Of a stretch of 64,000 nt of DNA, positions 34,573 to 43,101 are shown piece by piece. Source of the DNA: Agromyces luteolus (lineage in GTDB: Bacteria; Actinomycetota; Actinomycetes; Actinomycetales; Microbacteriaceae); the NCBI RefSeq assembly GCF_009729855.1, contig NZ_WODA01000002.1, positions 310,001 to 374,000 on the forward strand, read 5' to 3'. Each line of letters opens with the position of its first letter. Within the stretch, counting starts at the first letter, position 1. The notes below the pieces were generated by a model. The model did no database searches. It was not told the DNA's origin and saw only the letters and a list, made by a program, of their open reading frames with translations. A program made the position numbers and the translations under genes.

Positions 34573-35295
34573 ATGTGCGGACGATTCGTGGTCTCGCAGC
34601 AGGCCGACGACCTCACCGCGGTCTTCGACGCCGAGAACGACTTCGCAGACTGGCGGCCGTCGTACAGCCTCGCGCCGACCGACACGGTGCCGATCGTGCG
34701 CGAACGCGCCCGCAGCGACACGGGCGAGTTCGTCCGTCGGCTCGAACCCGCGCGGTGGGACTTCCATCCCGCCTTCATGAAGGACTCGAAGCGGCCGCAG
34801 TTCAACAGCCGCATCGAGACGGTCGCGACGAACGGGCTGTGGAAGGGCGCGTTCGCCTCGGGGCGGTGCGTGGTGCCGATGCGCGGCTACTTCGAGTGGA
34901 CGGGCGAGCCCGGCAAGAAGCGCGCGCACTACCTGCACGGCCCCGACGAACTGCTCGCCGCGGCGGGCATCTCCACCGCGCGCAAGCTCGACGACGGCAC
35001 GTGGGAGGTGTCGACCTCGATCATCACGCGCGAGGCGCGCGACGCCTCCGGCGAGGTGCACGACCGGATGCCGGTCTACCTGCCGCTCGACGCGATCGAC
35101 CACTACCTCGATCCCGAGAAGCTCTCGCCCGCCGACGCGTCCGCGATGATCGACTTCCTCATCGCGCAGTCCGATCGCGTGGCGCCGACGATCTCCGAGT
35201 ACGAGGTCGACCCGCGGGTGAACAACCACCGCCGGATCGACCCGCACGACCCATCGCTCATCGAACCGCTCGGCGAGGAGCCGACGCTCGTGTGA
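34573..35295 (+). CDS. SRAP domain protein (YedK/HMCES abasic-site shield)
   Basis: A 240-residue SOS-response-associated peptidase (SRAP). After removal of Met1, Cys2 forms a thiazolidine cross-link with abasic sites in single-stranded DNA, protecting forks. Key residues line up with the known YedK/HMCES set: Cys2 (MCGRF), Asn78 and Arg80 (FNSR), Glu108 (YFEWTG) and His163 (VHDRMP). A -10-like TAGGCT lies at 34535-34540. Followed after 38 bases by the DUF2255 gene on the same strand, possibly co-transcribed. Confidence 0.93.
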   Translation: MCGRFVVSQQADDLTAVFDAENDFADWRPSYSLAPTDTVPIVRERARSDTGEFVRRLEPARWDFHPAFMKDSKRPQFNSRIETVATNGLWKGAFASGRCVVPMRGYFEWTGEPGKKRAHYLHGPDELLAAAGISTARKLDDGTWEVSTSIITREARDASGEVHDRMPVYLPLDAIDHYLDPEKLSPADASAMIDFLIAQSDRVAPTISEYEVDPRVNNHRRIDPHDPSLIEPLGEEPTLV

Positions 35296-35333
35296 GCTCC
35301 GCCCGCCGCTCCCGTACGAGAGAGGACCGAAAC

Positions 35334-35723
35334 ATGCACGGCTGGACCGACGACCAACTCGACCGCGTGGGCGCGGCCGACCAGCTCGAGATCGCCTCGG
35401 TGCGCGACGACGGGTCGCTGCGCCCGTTCACGACCGTGTGGGTCGCGCGGGTCGGCGACGAACTGTTCGTCCGGTCCGCCTACGGACCCGAGAACGGATG
35501 GTACCGACGAGCCAGGGAGGCCGGAGTCGGCCGGATCAAGTCGGCCGGCGTGATCCGCGACGTCGCGTTCGTCGACGTCCCGTCGGAGGACGCGGGCCTG
35601 CACGAGGCCCTCGACGCCGAGTACTCGCGCAAGTACGGCCCCAACCACGCGGCGCACATCATGGCGACCGTGCTCGGCGACGACGTGCGAGGCGTGACGC
35701 TCCGGCTCGACGCTCAGGACTGA
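35334..35723 (+). CDS. DUF2255 family protein
   Basis: A 129-residue small soluble protein matching the DUF2255 pattern: WTDDQLDRVGAADQLEIASVR at the start, RPFTTVWVARVGDELFVRSAYG in the middle and ARE-G-GRIK-AGV-RDV-F strands after it. The fold is probably a PPOX-like split barrel, which would make it a flavin- or F420-binding protein; this is from family resemblance only. AGAGGA precedes the ATG at 35334. Confidence 0.82.
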   Translation: MHGWTDDQLDRVGAADQLEIASVRDDGSLRPFTTVWVARVGDELFVRSAYGPENGWYRRAREAGVGRIKSAGVIRDVAFVDVPSEDAGLHEALDAEYSRKYGPNHAAHIMATVLGDDVRGVTLRLDAQD

Positions 35724-35765
35724 GCACCCACCGCGGTCGCGTCGGGTCGCGTTCGGCCGCCGCGG

Positions 35766-36422
35766 TCAGCCGCGCCGGAACCATCGCCGACGCGCGCGCC
35801 TCGCGGTGGCCTCCTCGGCGTGCGCCCGGTCCGCCTCCTCGGCGGCGACCCGCCGTCGCTCGTCCCGCCGGACGCGCCAGGCCGCGAGCTCGGCGTCGAC
35901 GTCGCGCGTGGGAGTGACGACCGGCGGCCCGCCGAGCAGTTGCCGGCGCGCCTCGACGACCCGGGCGTTGAACTCGTCGAGCGCCGCCCGCACGTCGTGC
36001 TCGCGGTTGAGGCGATCGAGGCGCTCCTCGAGCTCCGCCGCCTCGACGCGCAGCGTGAGCGCCGGCGGCCCGAGCCCGGTGAGCCGCTCGGTCTCGATCT
36101 TGCGGCGGATCCACCAGTCCGGATCGTGGCGGCCGAGTCCCGGGAGCGGCTTGCCCGCGCCCGGGAGGTCGTCGAACTCGCCCCGACGGATCGCCTGCTG
36201 GATCACGACCTCGACGTACGCCGCCCGTTCGGCGGCCAGGGATCCGGCCGTCGTCCGGTCGGCGGGCCGCTCCGGCTCCGGCGGCCGCTCCGGCTCCGGC
36301 TCCGCGGCATCCGTCACCTCGTCGTCGCGGGCGTCGGCGGCGGCCTCGCGCGAGGGCGCCGTTTCGCGCTCCCATCGCTGCAGGCGGTACTGCCACGCAT
36401 CGCGTCGCGGGTCGTCCAACAT
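35766..36422 (-). CDS. DUF1992 (DnaJ-homologue subfamily C28-like) protein
   Basis: A 218-residue soluble protein. Residues 60-130 carry the DUF1992 signature: VEVVIQQAIRRGEFDDLPGAGKPLPG (about 68-93) and DPDWWIRRKI. The preceding segment (about 40-60) is a Glu/Pro/Arg low-complexity stretch encoded by GGCTCC-type tandem repeats, and the C-terminus is Arg-rich. ATG at 36422 with GGGAGG nine bases upstream. Function of the family is unknown. Confidence 0.85.
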   Translation of the reverse strand: MLDDPRRDAWQYRLQRWERETAPSREAAADARDDEVTDAAEPEPERPPEPERPADRTTAGSLAAERAAYVEVVIQQAIRRGEFDDLPGAGKPLPGLGRHDPDWWIRRKIETERLTGLGPPALTLRVEAAELEERLDRLNREHDVRAALDEFNARVVEARRQLLGGPPVVTPTRDVDAELAAWRVRRDERRRVAAEEADRAHAEEATARRARRRWFRRG

Positions 36423-36511
36423 CCGCCATCGCCTCCCGTCCGTTCCGGCCGGTGCATCGATGGTAGGTAATCCGCCTGCGAGACGCACCCGCCGGCGGGA
36501 GCCGCCGCGGT

Positions 36512-36802
36512 CTACCCCGTCCGGCCGCCGCGACGCCCCTCGTCGAGCGTCGCCATCAGCGCGCGGAACTCGTCGGGGGTGATCTCACCGCGGGCGAGCC
36601 GCTCCTCGAGGATCTGCTTCGCGCGGTCGGGTTGCACTCCCCCGGGCGCGCCGTACCCGGAAGCGGCACCGGTTCCGCCGTGCCCGGAAGCCGACCGCAC
36701 GAGCAGCACGATGAGCACCACGATGCCGCCGATGACGAGCGCGCCGAACAGGAGCCCCGGAAGCCACATCCACCAACCGCCGAAGCCGTAGTCCCACATC
36801 AT
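36512..36802 (-). CDS. SHOCT-domain small membrane protein
   Basis: A 96-residue protein: Trp-rich N-terminus (MMWDYGFGGWWMW), one or two hydrophobic helices (about 14-37), a Gly-rich linker and a C-terminal SHOCT domain (about 60-90, ILEERLARGEITPDEF). SHOCT domains are short C-terminal oligomerisation modules. Start at 36802 set by GGGAGGTGG; an upstream start at 36850 is less likely. Followed 89 bases later by the DUF1992 gene on the same strand. Confidence 0.82.
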   Translation of the reverse strand: MMWDYGFGGWWMWLPGLLFGALVIGGIVVLIVLLVRSASGHGGTGAASGYGAPGGVQPDRAKQILEERLARGEITPDEFRALMATLDEGRRGGRTG

Positions 36803-36939
36803 CGTCGCCACCTCCCATCGGCACCCGGCCCGGCCGGCCTCGCCGCTCATCCAGCCAATCCCATCGCGAGCGATGCGACCGGGTCGTTGGGCCCGGCGGA
36901 CCGCGACGCAGGGACGACGACGAGGCGGGACGACCCCGC

Positions 36940-36945
36940 TACGCT
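36940..36945 (+). promoter_or_regulatory. -10-like TACGCT before the broken MpaB gene
   Basis: TACGCT lies six bases before the ATG at 36952 with no ribosome binding site, the leaderless arrangement seen for other genes here. The 149-base gap before it (36803-36951) holds no other gene. Confidence 0.35.
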
Positions 36946-36951
36946 CGGCGC

Positions 36952-37901
36952 ATGCGCATCGGACGCAGCCATCGCCGGCTGCACGAACTCGAACGGCTCG
37001 ATCCCGCGACCGAGTACGAGCGCATCACGCGCGTCGACGGCACGCTCGAGTTCCCGTGGGACCTGCAGCAGTCGCTGAGCTTCGCCCTGTTCCGCACCTA
37101 CGCGGTGCCCTCGATCGGCGGACTCCTGTACGAGACCGGCGAGTTCGAGCGCGACGCGCAGAAGCGCCACGACGACACCGTGCTCATCCTCGACGCGATC
37201 GCCGTCGAGGGCATTTAGTCCGACGACGGCCGAGCCGCGGTCCGCCGCATGAACCGCATGCACGGCCGGTACGACATCTCGAACGACGACCTGCGCTACG
37301 TCCTCGCGACCTTCGTCGTCACGCCGATCCGCTGGATCGCCGCGTACGGCTGGCGCCGGCAGTCGCGGGTCGAGATCGACGCCGCCGTGCAGTACTACCG
37401 GCGGCTCGGCCGGCTCATGGGCATCCGCGAGATCCCGAGACGTACGAGGCGTTCGCCGAGTACATGGACGCGTACGAAGCGGAGCACTTCCGCCTCGACC
37501 CCCGCACCCGGGTCGTCGCCGACGCGACGCTCGACCTGCTCGTCACCTTCTACCCTCGGATGGCGCGGCGGATGGTGCGTGCGTTCTCGATCGCGATCCT
37601 CGACCCGCACCTCCGCGCGGCCTTCGGCTACCCCGAACCGTCGCGCTTCGCCGTACGCGCGTCGCACGGCGCGCTCCGGCTCCGCGGCCGGATCGTCTCC
37701 CTGCTCCCGGCGCGCCGGAGGCCGCAGTACGCCCGAGACCTGAAGCGCATCCGGAGCTACCCGGGCGGCTACCTCGTCGAGCAGCTCGGGACCTTCGCGC
37801 CGGAGGAGGCGGCCTCGGGGGCCGTGTCGGGCACCACGCCGGCAGGCGAGCCGCCCCGGCGCCTCAGAAGACCTCGGGCAGCGTCGACCGGTCGAAACTG
37901 A
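36952..37901 (+). pseudogene. disrupted MpaB/DUF2236 oxygenase gene
   Basis: Three consecutive open pieces together make a DUF2236 (MpaB, latex-clearing-protein-like haem oxygenase) homologue of about 300 residues. Piece 1 (36952-37218) ends at an in-frame TAG after ...AVEGI; the same frame continues SDDGRAAVRRMNRMHGRYDIS to about 37437. There a single base is missing (CCG-AGACG where CCG-GAG-ACG is needed), and the rest (ETYEAFAEYMDAYEAEHFRL...) is in the next frame up to 37901. Conserved family segments TYAVPSIGGLLYETGEF and NRMHGRYDISNDDLRYVL are intact, so the damage looks recent. Two separate lesions make sequencing error less likely but not impossible. Confidence 0.82.
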
Positions 37902-38481
37902 AGACGCCCGCCAGGTCGATGCCGCGCACCGTGCCCTCGGCGTAGTAGGCGATGCCCCACTCGTCGATGAACGAGCCGTCTGCGAACGTGCACGGCGCGA
38001 CCACGGGGTCGTCGGGGTCGTCCGGTGCGGTGAGTCCTCCGCCGGCAGTCCCCGAGCCGAAGCTCGTCGTGCCGCCGAGCGATGAGCAGAGCGCGGACGC
38101 CGGGTTCCCCGGTGGGTCGTCGGGGATCTCGGTCCTCGACAGGTACGCGAGCGCCGCGAGCGTCGGCTCGTCGGAGGTGATCGTCACGAGGTCGACGTAG
38201 ATGCGCGAGTCGGCATCGTCGTCGAGCGTCTGGAAGCGGCACACCGCGACCGGGTCGCCGAGGGGCACCCAGTCCTCCTCGTCGAGGTTCGTCTGCCAGG
38301 CGGGCTGGCGCTGCTGCACCTCGCCGCCCTGCTCCTCGCAGTAGGCGGCGGCCTCGGCCATGTCGGCGGCGGATGTCGCGGGGTCGCTCGCCGTCGGCGG
38401 CGCCGCGGGTTCCGTGCACCCGGCCAGGCCGACCGCGACGAGCAGCACGGTTCCGATCGTCCAGCGGTCCCGTGTGCGCAT
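37864..38481 (-). CDS. DUF333-like lipoprotein
   Basis: A 205-residue exported lipoprotein. Signal peptide with LAGC lipobox (Cys22), then an Ala/Ser/Thr linker and an AAAYCEEQGGEVQQRQ segment (about 45-60) resembling the DUF333 pattern of small haemolysin-labelled lipoproteins. The rest is rich in Asp and contains two further cysteines (about 135 and 160). Function unknown. Its 3' end overlaps the tail of the pseudogene on the opposite strand by 38 bases. Confidence 0.7.
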   Translation of the reverse strand: MRTRDRWTIGTVLLVAVGLAGCTEPAAPPTASDPATSAADMAEAAAYCEEQGGEVQQRQPAWQTNLDEEDWVPLGDPVAVCRFQTLDDDADSRIYVDLVTITSDEPTLAALAYLSRTEIPDDPPGNPASALCSSLGGTTSFGSGTAGGGLTAPDDPDDPVVAPCTFADGSFIDEWGIAYYAEGTVRGIDLAGVFSFDRSTLPEVF

Positions 38482-38561
38482 GCGCGGTCCAATCCGATCG
38501 CGGTCGTTCGTCCGCCCAGCGTATGGCGAACCGCATCGGCCGACGAGACCTTGACAGGGAA

Positions 38562-38637
38562 TGGAGCGGATGACGGGGTTCGAACCCGCGACCTTCACCT
38601 TGGCAAGGTGACGCGCTACCAACTGCGCTACATCCGC
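38562..38637 (-). tRNA. trnG(GCC): tRNA-Gly (GCC)
   Basis: Read on the minus strand: acceptor GCGGATG pairs with CATCCGC at the 3' end, discriminator T, CCA encoded (38562-38564). Anticodon loop TTGCCAA is flanked by the CACC/GGTG stem, giving anticodon GCC for the GGC codon. The D-arm contains AGCGCAGTTGGTAGCGC and the T-arm GGTTCGAACC. 76 bases including CCA. Confidence 0.97.
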
Positions 38638-38756
38638 GTCGGGGCGGCTCCGCCGCCCCGGTGCCGCTCTTCCGACCGGCTGGATGAGCCTATCGGACCC
38701 GACGCCCCTCCGATGACCGCCACGGCCGCGGCATCCGTCGACGACGCGTGGAGGCG

Positions 38757-38800
38757 ATGCGCATATCGATGCGCACACGCGTATGCTCAGGCATATGCGC
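38757..38800 (+). promoter_or_regulatory. toxin-antitoxin promoter/operator with repeated TGCGCATAT-type half-sites
   Basis: Palindromic ATGCGCAT (38757-38764), a second CGATGCGCA (38768-38776) and CATATGCGC (38792-38800) are related half-sites clustered before the antitoxin ATG at 38795. TATGCT (38782-38787) is a good -10 seven bases from the ATG, suggesting a leaderless, autoregulated promoter as in VapBC loci. The rest of the 157-base gap after the tRNA gene holds no gene. Confidence 0.5.
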
Positions 38801-39031
38801 ACCACGATCATCCTCCCCGACGAGTTCGCACGCGCGGTCCGGGAACGCGCGCGCGCCGAGGGCCAGACGTTCACGTCGTTCCTCGAGCAGGCGCTCCGCG
38901 AACACCTCGCCCGGCTCGACGCGCGCGCGGAGTCGCAGCCGTTCGCCGTGGCGCCGTTCGAGGGCACCGGGCTCCGCCCGGGCGTCGACCTCGCCGACTC
39001 CGCCGACCTGCTCGACCGGATGGAGCGGTGA
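38795..39031 (+). CDS. ribbon-helix-helix antitoxin (VapB/CopG-like)
   Basis: A 78-residue protein with an N-terminal ribbon-helix-helix fold (about 1-45): RTTIILPDEFARAVRERARAEG. The C-terminal 30 residues (PFEGTGLRPGVDLADSADLLDRME) are the kind of acidic tail that wraps the toxin active site. It ends 4 bases before the PIN-domain toxin start. Expected to bind the repeated half-sites upstream. Confidence 0.85.
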   Translation: MRTTIILPDEFARAVRERARAEGQTFTSFLEQALREHLARLDARAESQPFAVAPFEGTGLRPGVDLADSADLLDRMER

Positions 39032-39035
39032 ACCC

Positions 39036-39464
39036 GTGCTCATCCCCGACGTGAACGTGCTGGTCGGCGCGCATCGCACCGACGCCCCCGACCATGAGCG
39101 GCTGCGCGCCTGGCTCGAGTCCGCCGCCACCGGGCGCGAGGCGCTCGGCCTGACCGACGCCGTGCTCGCGGGATTCGTCCGCGTCGTCACGCACCCCCGC
39201 GTCTTCGTCGACCCGACCCCGCTCGAGATCGCGCTCGGGCAGGCGGAGGCGCTGCGCGAGGCGCCCGGGATCCATCGGGTCAGCCCGGGCGCCCGGCACT
39301 GGCAGATCCTCGTCGACCTCTGCCGCACCGGTTCGGCGCGCGGCAACCTCGTTCCCGACGCCGCCCACGCGGCCACCGCCATCGAGGCCGGCGCCACGTG
39401 GATCAGCCTCGACCGCGACTTCGCCCGGTTCCCGGGCCTCCGCTGGCGCTCGCCGCTCGACTGA
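39036..39464 (+). CDS. VapC-like PIN-domain ribonuclease toxin
   Basis: A 142-residue PIN-domain endoribonuclease. Metal-binding acidic residues: Asp5 (LIPDVNVLV), Asp41 (TDAVLAGF), Asp108 (VPDAAHAA) and Asp126/Asp128 (SLDRDF). Toxins of this fold cut tRNA or rRNA and are neutralised by the co-encoded antitoxin. GTG start at 39036 with GGAGCGG upstream, within the end of the antitoxin gene. It appears intact, so the module is probably functional. Confidence 0.88.
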   Translation: MLIPDVNVLVGAHRTDAPDHERLRAWLESAATGREALGLTDAVLAGFVRVVTHPRVFVDPTPLEIALGQAEALREAPGIHRVSPGARHWQILVDLCRTGSARGNLVPDAAHAATAIEAGATWISLDRDFARFPGLRWRSPLD

Positions 39465-39627
39465 TCGGCCCCGCGAGAGTCGGGTCCGGTCGGACCAGCC
39501 TCGCCCACCCCGTCGCGTCGGGATGACAGGATCGATCACGACGCTCTCGTCTCGAGGCGCGTCGTGGGGGAACGATCTCAGCCCGGTCGCGCGCGACTCG
39601 GGCCCCGGGTCGGTGAGGAGCGGAACC

Positions 39628-41982
39628 ATGGCATCGGACGAGTCGGACGGGACGGACCGGCACCGCCTCCCGATCAGGAGGGCGCGCGCTGCTGCGGACA
39701 CCCCGGTCGATGCACGAGACGCGGCGAAGCCCGCACCTGCGGCTCCGCTTCGACCCCCGGCCGGCGCGCCGAACGTGCTGATCATCCTGATCGACGACAT
39801 GGGCTTCGGCGCGAGCAGCGCGTTCGGCGGCCCGTGCGAGATGCCGGTCGCGGAGCGGGTCGCCGCCGAGGGCACGCGGTTCACGCGCTTCCACACCACT
39901 GCCCTCTGCTCCCCGACGCGCCAGGCGCTGCTGACGGGGCGGAACCACCACACCGCCGAGATGGGCGCCCTCGCCGAGGTGGCGACCTCCTTCCCGGGCT
40001 ACACGGGCGTGCGTCCCGACGACTGCGCCACGCTCGGGCAGGTCCTGCGCATGAACGGCTATTCGACCGGCATGTTCGGCAAGCACCATCAGACGCCCCC
40101 GTGGGAGACCAGCCCGTCCGGTCCGTTCGACCGGTGGCCGACGGGCGAGGGGTTCGAGAAGTTCTACGGCTTCATCGGCGGCGACACGCACCAGTGGGTC
40201 CCGGCGCTCGTCGACGGCACCCGGCCGATCGAGCCGCCGCGCACGCCCGAGGAGGGGTATCACCTCTCAGAGGACCTCGTCGACCAGGCGATCGCGTGGC
40301 TCGGCGGACTCGCCGCGCTCACGCCGGACAAGCCGTGGTTCACGTATCTGTCCTTCGGTGCGACGCACGCGCCGCACCACGTCCCGAAGCGCTACCTCGA
40401 CGCGGTCCGCGGCCGGTTCGACCACGGGTACGACCGCGAGCGCGAGCTCACGTTCGAACGACAGCGCGAACTCGGCGTCATCCCGCCCGATGCAGAGCTC
40501 ACGGCGCCGAACGAGAAGATCCCCGCGTGGGACGACCTGGAGGACGACGACCGTCTCGTCGGAACGCGACTCTTCGAGGCGTACGCGGCGATGGCGACGC
40601 ACACCGACGAGCAGGTCGGGCGCCTGCTCGACGCGCTCGAGGAGCAGGGGGTCCTCGACGACACGCTCGTGTTCTACATCCTCGGCGACAACGGGGCGTC
40701 GGCCGAGGCGGGCGCATACGGCACGTTCAACGAGATGGCGTACCAGAACAACGTCCTCATGACGACGGCCGACATCAAGCCGAGGCTCGACGACATCGGC
40801 GGCCCCAGGGCGTTCAACCACATGCCGTCGGGCTGGGCGCACGCGATGAACACCCCGTATCAGTGGAGCAAGATCGTCGCATCGCACTGGGGCGGCACGC
40901 GCACCGGCATGGTCGTCCGCTACCCCGGACGGGTTCCCGCGGGCGAACGGCGCTCGCAATTCACGCACGTCATCGACATCGTTCCGACGATCCTCGAGTA
41001 CGCGGGCCTGCCCGAGCCGGCGCAGGTCAACGGCGTCCCGCAGAGGGCCCTCGAGGGCGTGAGCTTCAAGTACGCCGTCGACGACTCGGCGGCGGCGGAA
41101 CGCCACCATACCCAGTACTTCGAGATCGGCGGCAACCGCGGGATCTACCACGACGGCTGGACCGCGGTCACGCAGCACTGGCTGCCGTGGCCCGACCCGG
41201 ACGACGTCGTCCCGGCGCTGGCGGATGACACGTGGGAGCTCTACGGACCCGACGACTGGACCCAGGCGCACGACCTCGCCGCGGAGCATCCGGAGAAGCT
41301 CCTTGAACTGCAGCAGCGGTTCCTGATCGAGGGGGCGAAGTACAACGTTCTCCCGATCGACGACCGGCAGCGCGAGCGGTTCGACCCGGTCGTCGCCGGC
41401 CGGCCCGACCTGATGCGAGGGCGCACCCGCCTCACGCTGCGGCCGGGTATGTCCCGGTTGAACGAGAACACGGTGCTCAACGTGAAGAACCGCTCGTTCA
41501 CCGTCACGGCGGTCGCGACGCTGCAGACGGATGCTCCCGCGCAGGGCGCCCTCGTCGCGCAGGGCGGGAGCTTCGGCGGATGGGCGCTGTACTTCCGCGA
41601 CGGCCTGCTCGGCTACGCCCACAACTTCGTCGGCATGCACACGTCGACCGTGCGGAGCGCGGCACCGGTACCCGGCGGCGAGCACGTCCTCGAGATGCGC
41701 TTCGACTACGACGGCGGCGGCGCCGGCAAGGGCGGTGAGGTCACGCTCCTCTGCGACGGCGAGTCGATCGGGAGCGGGCGAGTCGACCGGACGGTGCCCG
41801 GCCTGTTCTCGTTCGACGAGGGGATGGACATCGGCTGCGACAGCCTCGACCCGGTCGTCGAGGACTACCTCACACCGAGAGGCGAGTTCAACGGCACGAT
41901 CGCGACGGTCACGATCGACATCGCCCCCGATGCGGAGCACGACCCCGACCTCGTGCTCCGGGCGCGGTACCGGAAGCAATAG
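39628..41982 (+). CDS. arylsulfatase (type I, formylglycine-dependent)
   Basis: A 784-residue sulfatase. Asp56/Asp57 (LIDDMGFG) bind calcium and Cys94 in CSPTR is the residue converted to formylglycine by FGE; the second sulfatase signature region GKHHQTP follows at about 153. C-terminal to the catalytic domain (about 45-560) is a beta-sandwich (about 590-780) of the concanavalin-like type found in large arylsulfatases. No signal peptide, so cytoplasmic. ATG 39628 with GAGGAG; the 163-base gap before it carries no gene. The modifying enzyme FGE is not in this window. Confidence 0.92.
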   Translation: MASDESDGTDRHRLPIRRARAAADTPVDARDAAKPAPAAPLRPPAGAPNVLIILIDDMGFGASSAFGGPCEMPVAERVAAEGTRFTRFHTTALCSPTRQALLTGRNHHTAEMGALAEVATSFPGYTGVRPDDCATLGQVLRMNGYSTGMFGKHHQTPPWETSPSGPFDRWPTGEGFEKFYGFIGGDTHQWVPALVDGTRPIEPPRTPEEGYHLSEDLVDQAIAWLGGLAALTPDKPWFTYLSFGATHAPHHVPKRYLDAVRGRFDHGYDRERELTFERQRELGVIPPDAELTAPNEKIPAWDDLEDDDRLVGTRLFEAYAAMATHTDEQVGRLLDALEEQGVLDDTLVFYILGDNGASAEAGAYGTFNEMAYQNNVLMTTADIKPRLDDIGGPRAFNHMPSGWAHAMNTPYQWSKIVASHWGGTRTGMVVRYPGRVPAGERRSQFTHVIDIVPTILEYAGLPEPAQVNGVPQRALEGVSFKYAVDDSAAAERHHTQYFEIGGNRGIYHDGWTAVTQHWLPWPDPDDVVPALADDTWELYGPDDWTQAHDLAAEHPEKLLELQQRFLIEGAKYNVLPIDDRQRERFDPVVAGRPDLMRGRTRLTLRPGMSRLNENTVLNVKNRSFTVTAVATLQTDAPAQGALVAQGGSFGGWALYFRDGLLGYAHNFVGMHTSTVRSAAPVPGGEHVLEMRFDYDGGGAGKGGEVTLLCDGESIGSGRVDRTVPGLFSFDEGMDIGCDSLDPVVEDYLTPRGEFNGTIATVTIDIAPDAEHDPDLVLRARYRKQ

Positions 41983-41994
41983 GCGGCTCGGGGG

Positions 41995-43092
41995 TCAGTC
42001 ACCGGACCGAGGCGGGACGTCCTCCTGCGCGCCCGACGCCCGCCCGCCCGGCGGCAGCTCGCCCACCGAACCATCCGACGCCCGCTCGAAGGCGCGCTCC
42101 CACTCCTGCAGCTCCTTGCGACCCCCGATGAGGCCGTCGAGCGACACCTGGAAGTGCAGCCCGCGACGGGCGTTCACCTGCTTGATGTTCTGCACGAGCT
42201 CGCCCGAGACCGCGACGACCGCCTCGCGCACCTCGCGGACCCGATCCTCGGGATCGTCCCAGAGATGCGGGTGGGTGAGGATGTCGAGCAGGTAGTCGCG
42301 GTCGAGGGCAGCGGTGAGCTTGCGGAGCGTGTCGTCGTACTCGATGGCGGCGATCCCGCGCTGTCCGGCGCCCGCGCCGCCGCCCGCTCGGTCGAGCCTG
42401 ACGAACAGCTCCTCGATGTTCTCGGCGATGCCCATCATCTCGTTCGCGGTCTGCGCGGCCACCGCGTTGCCGCGCGCGCCGACCTGCGCGTACTCGGCGG
42501 CCAGCGACCGCAGGTTCGCCACGTGCCGGCTGATCGGATCCGGGAGCCTCCCGGCACTGCTCGCGCGGCGCCGACGCGCCCGGATCACCCCGAACACCGC
42601 CCCGCCCGCCGCGACGAGCACCGCCGCACCGATCACGAGCCCGAGCCCGAGGCCCAGGCCGCCGCCGTCGCCACTGCCGCCTCCGACGAGGGGTGCCGGC
42701 TCGTCCGCGGCCTGCACGCCCTGCACCGTCTCGGTGAGCGCAGCGCCGAGGCTGTCGGCGCCCGATTCCGCCTGGTTCGCGATCTGCATCGCCTCGCCCG
42801 CGTCGAGCACGCGCGACCCGGCGGAGAGGTCGTCGCCGACGGCGACGATGATCGTGTCGTAGCCGGTCGTCTCGGCGAGCTGGGACACGATCTCGGGGCC
42901 GGATGCCTCGAGCGCGGCGTTGTCCGAGAACACGGCGACGGCGATCGGGTCGTCGCCGACCTGCGCCAGCAGCGCGTCCTGCAGGGCGGACGCCCCGTCC
43001 ACCTCCGACGAGACGTAGACCGGGGTCGACTGCAGCGCCTCGGATGCGTCGTCGACGTATCCGTCGGCTGCGGCGAAGAACAGGGCTCCCAT
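41995..43092 (-). CDS. single-pass membrane protein, partner of the VWA lipoprotein
   Basis: A 365-residue protein: an N-terminal alpha/beta domain (about 20-125) with alternating hydrophobic strands (AVAVFSDNAAL, TIIVAVGDDL), a Gly-rich linker, one transmembrane helix (about 147-171) followed by RARRRRAS, and a cytoplasmic helical region (about 180-335) likely to form a coiled coil. Arg after the helix implies N-out/C-in, although no signal peptide is seen. It starts 9 bases after the VWA lipoprotein stop with AGGGG as ribosome binding site, so the two form an operon. Family not recognised; TPM/DUF6676-like N-domain is possible. Confidence 0.7.
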   Translation of the reverse strand: MGALFFAAADGYVDDASEALQSTPVYVSSEVDGASALQDALLAQVGDDPIAVAVFSDNAALEASGPEIVSQLAETTGYDTIIVAVGDDLSAGSRVLDAGEAMQIANQAESGADSLGAALTETVQGVQAADEPAPLVGGGSGDGGGLGLGLGLVIGAAVLVAAGGAVFGVIRARRRRASSAGRLPDPISRHVANLRSLAAEYAQVGARGNAVAAQTANEMMGIAENIEELFVRLDRAGGGAGAGQRGIAAIEYDDTLRKLTAALDRDYLLDILTHPHLWDDPEDRVREVREAVVAVSGELVQNIKQVNARRGLHFQVSLDGLIGGRKELQEWERAFERASDGSVGELPPGGRASGAQEDVPPRSGD

Positions 43093-43101
43093 CCGTCGCC
43101 C

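Noticed and set aside
36250..36310. Microsatellite-like GGCTCC repeats
   Set aside because: They lie inside the DUF1992 gene and encode its Glu/Pro/Arg low-complexity stretch; no sign of frame disruption.
39628..41982. Phosphonate monoester hydrolase or alkaline phosphatase
   Set aside because: CSPTR with the LIDDMGFG calcium site is the classical sulfatase type, though promiscuous phosphatase activity cannot be excluded.
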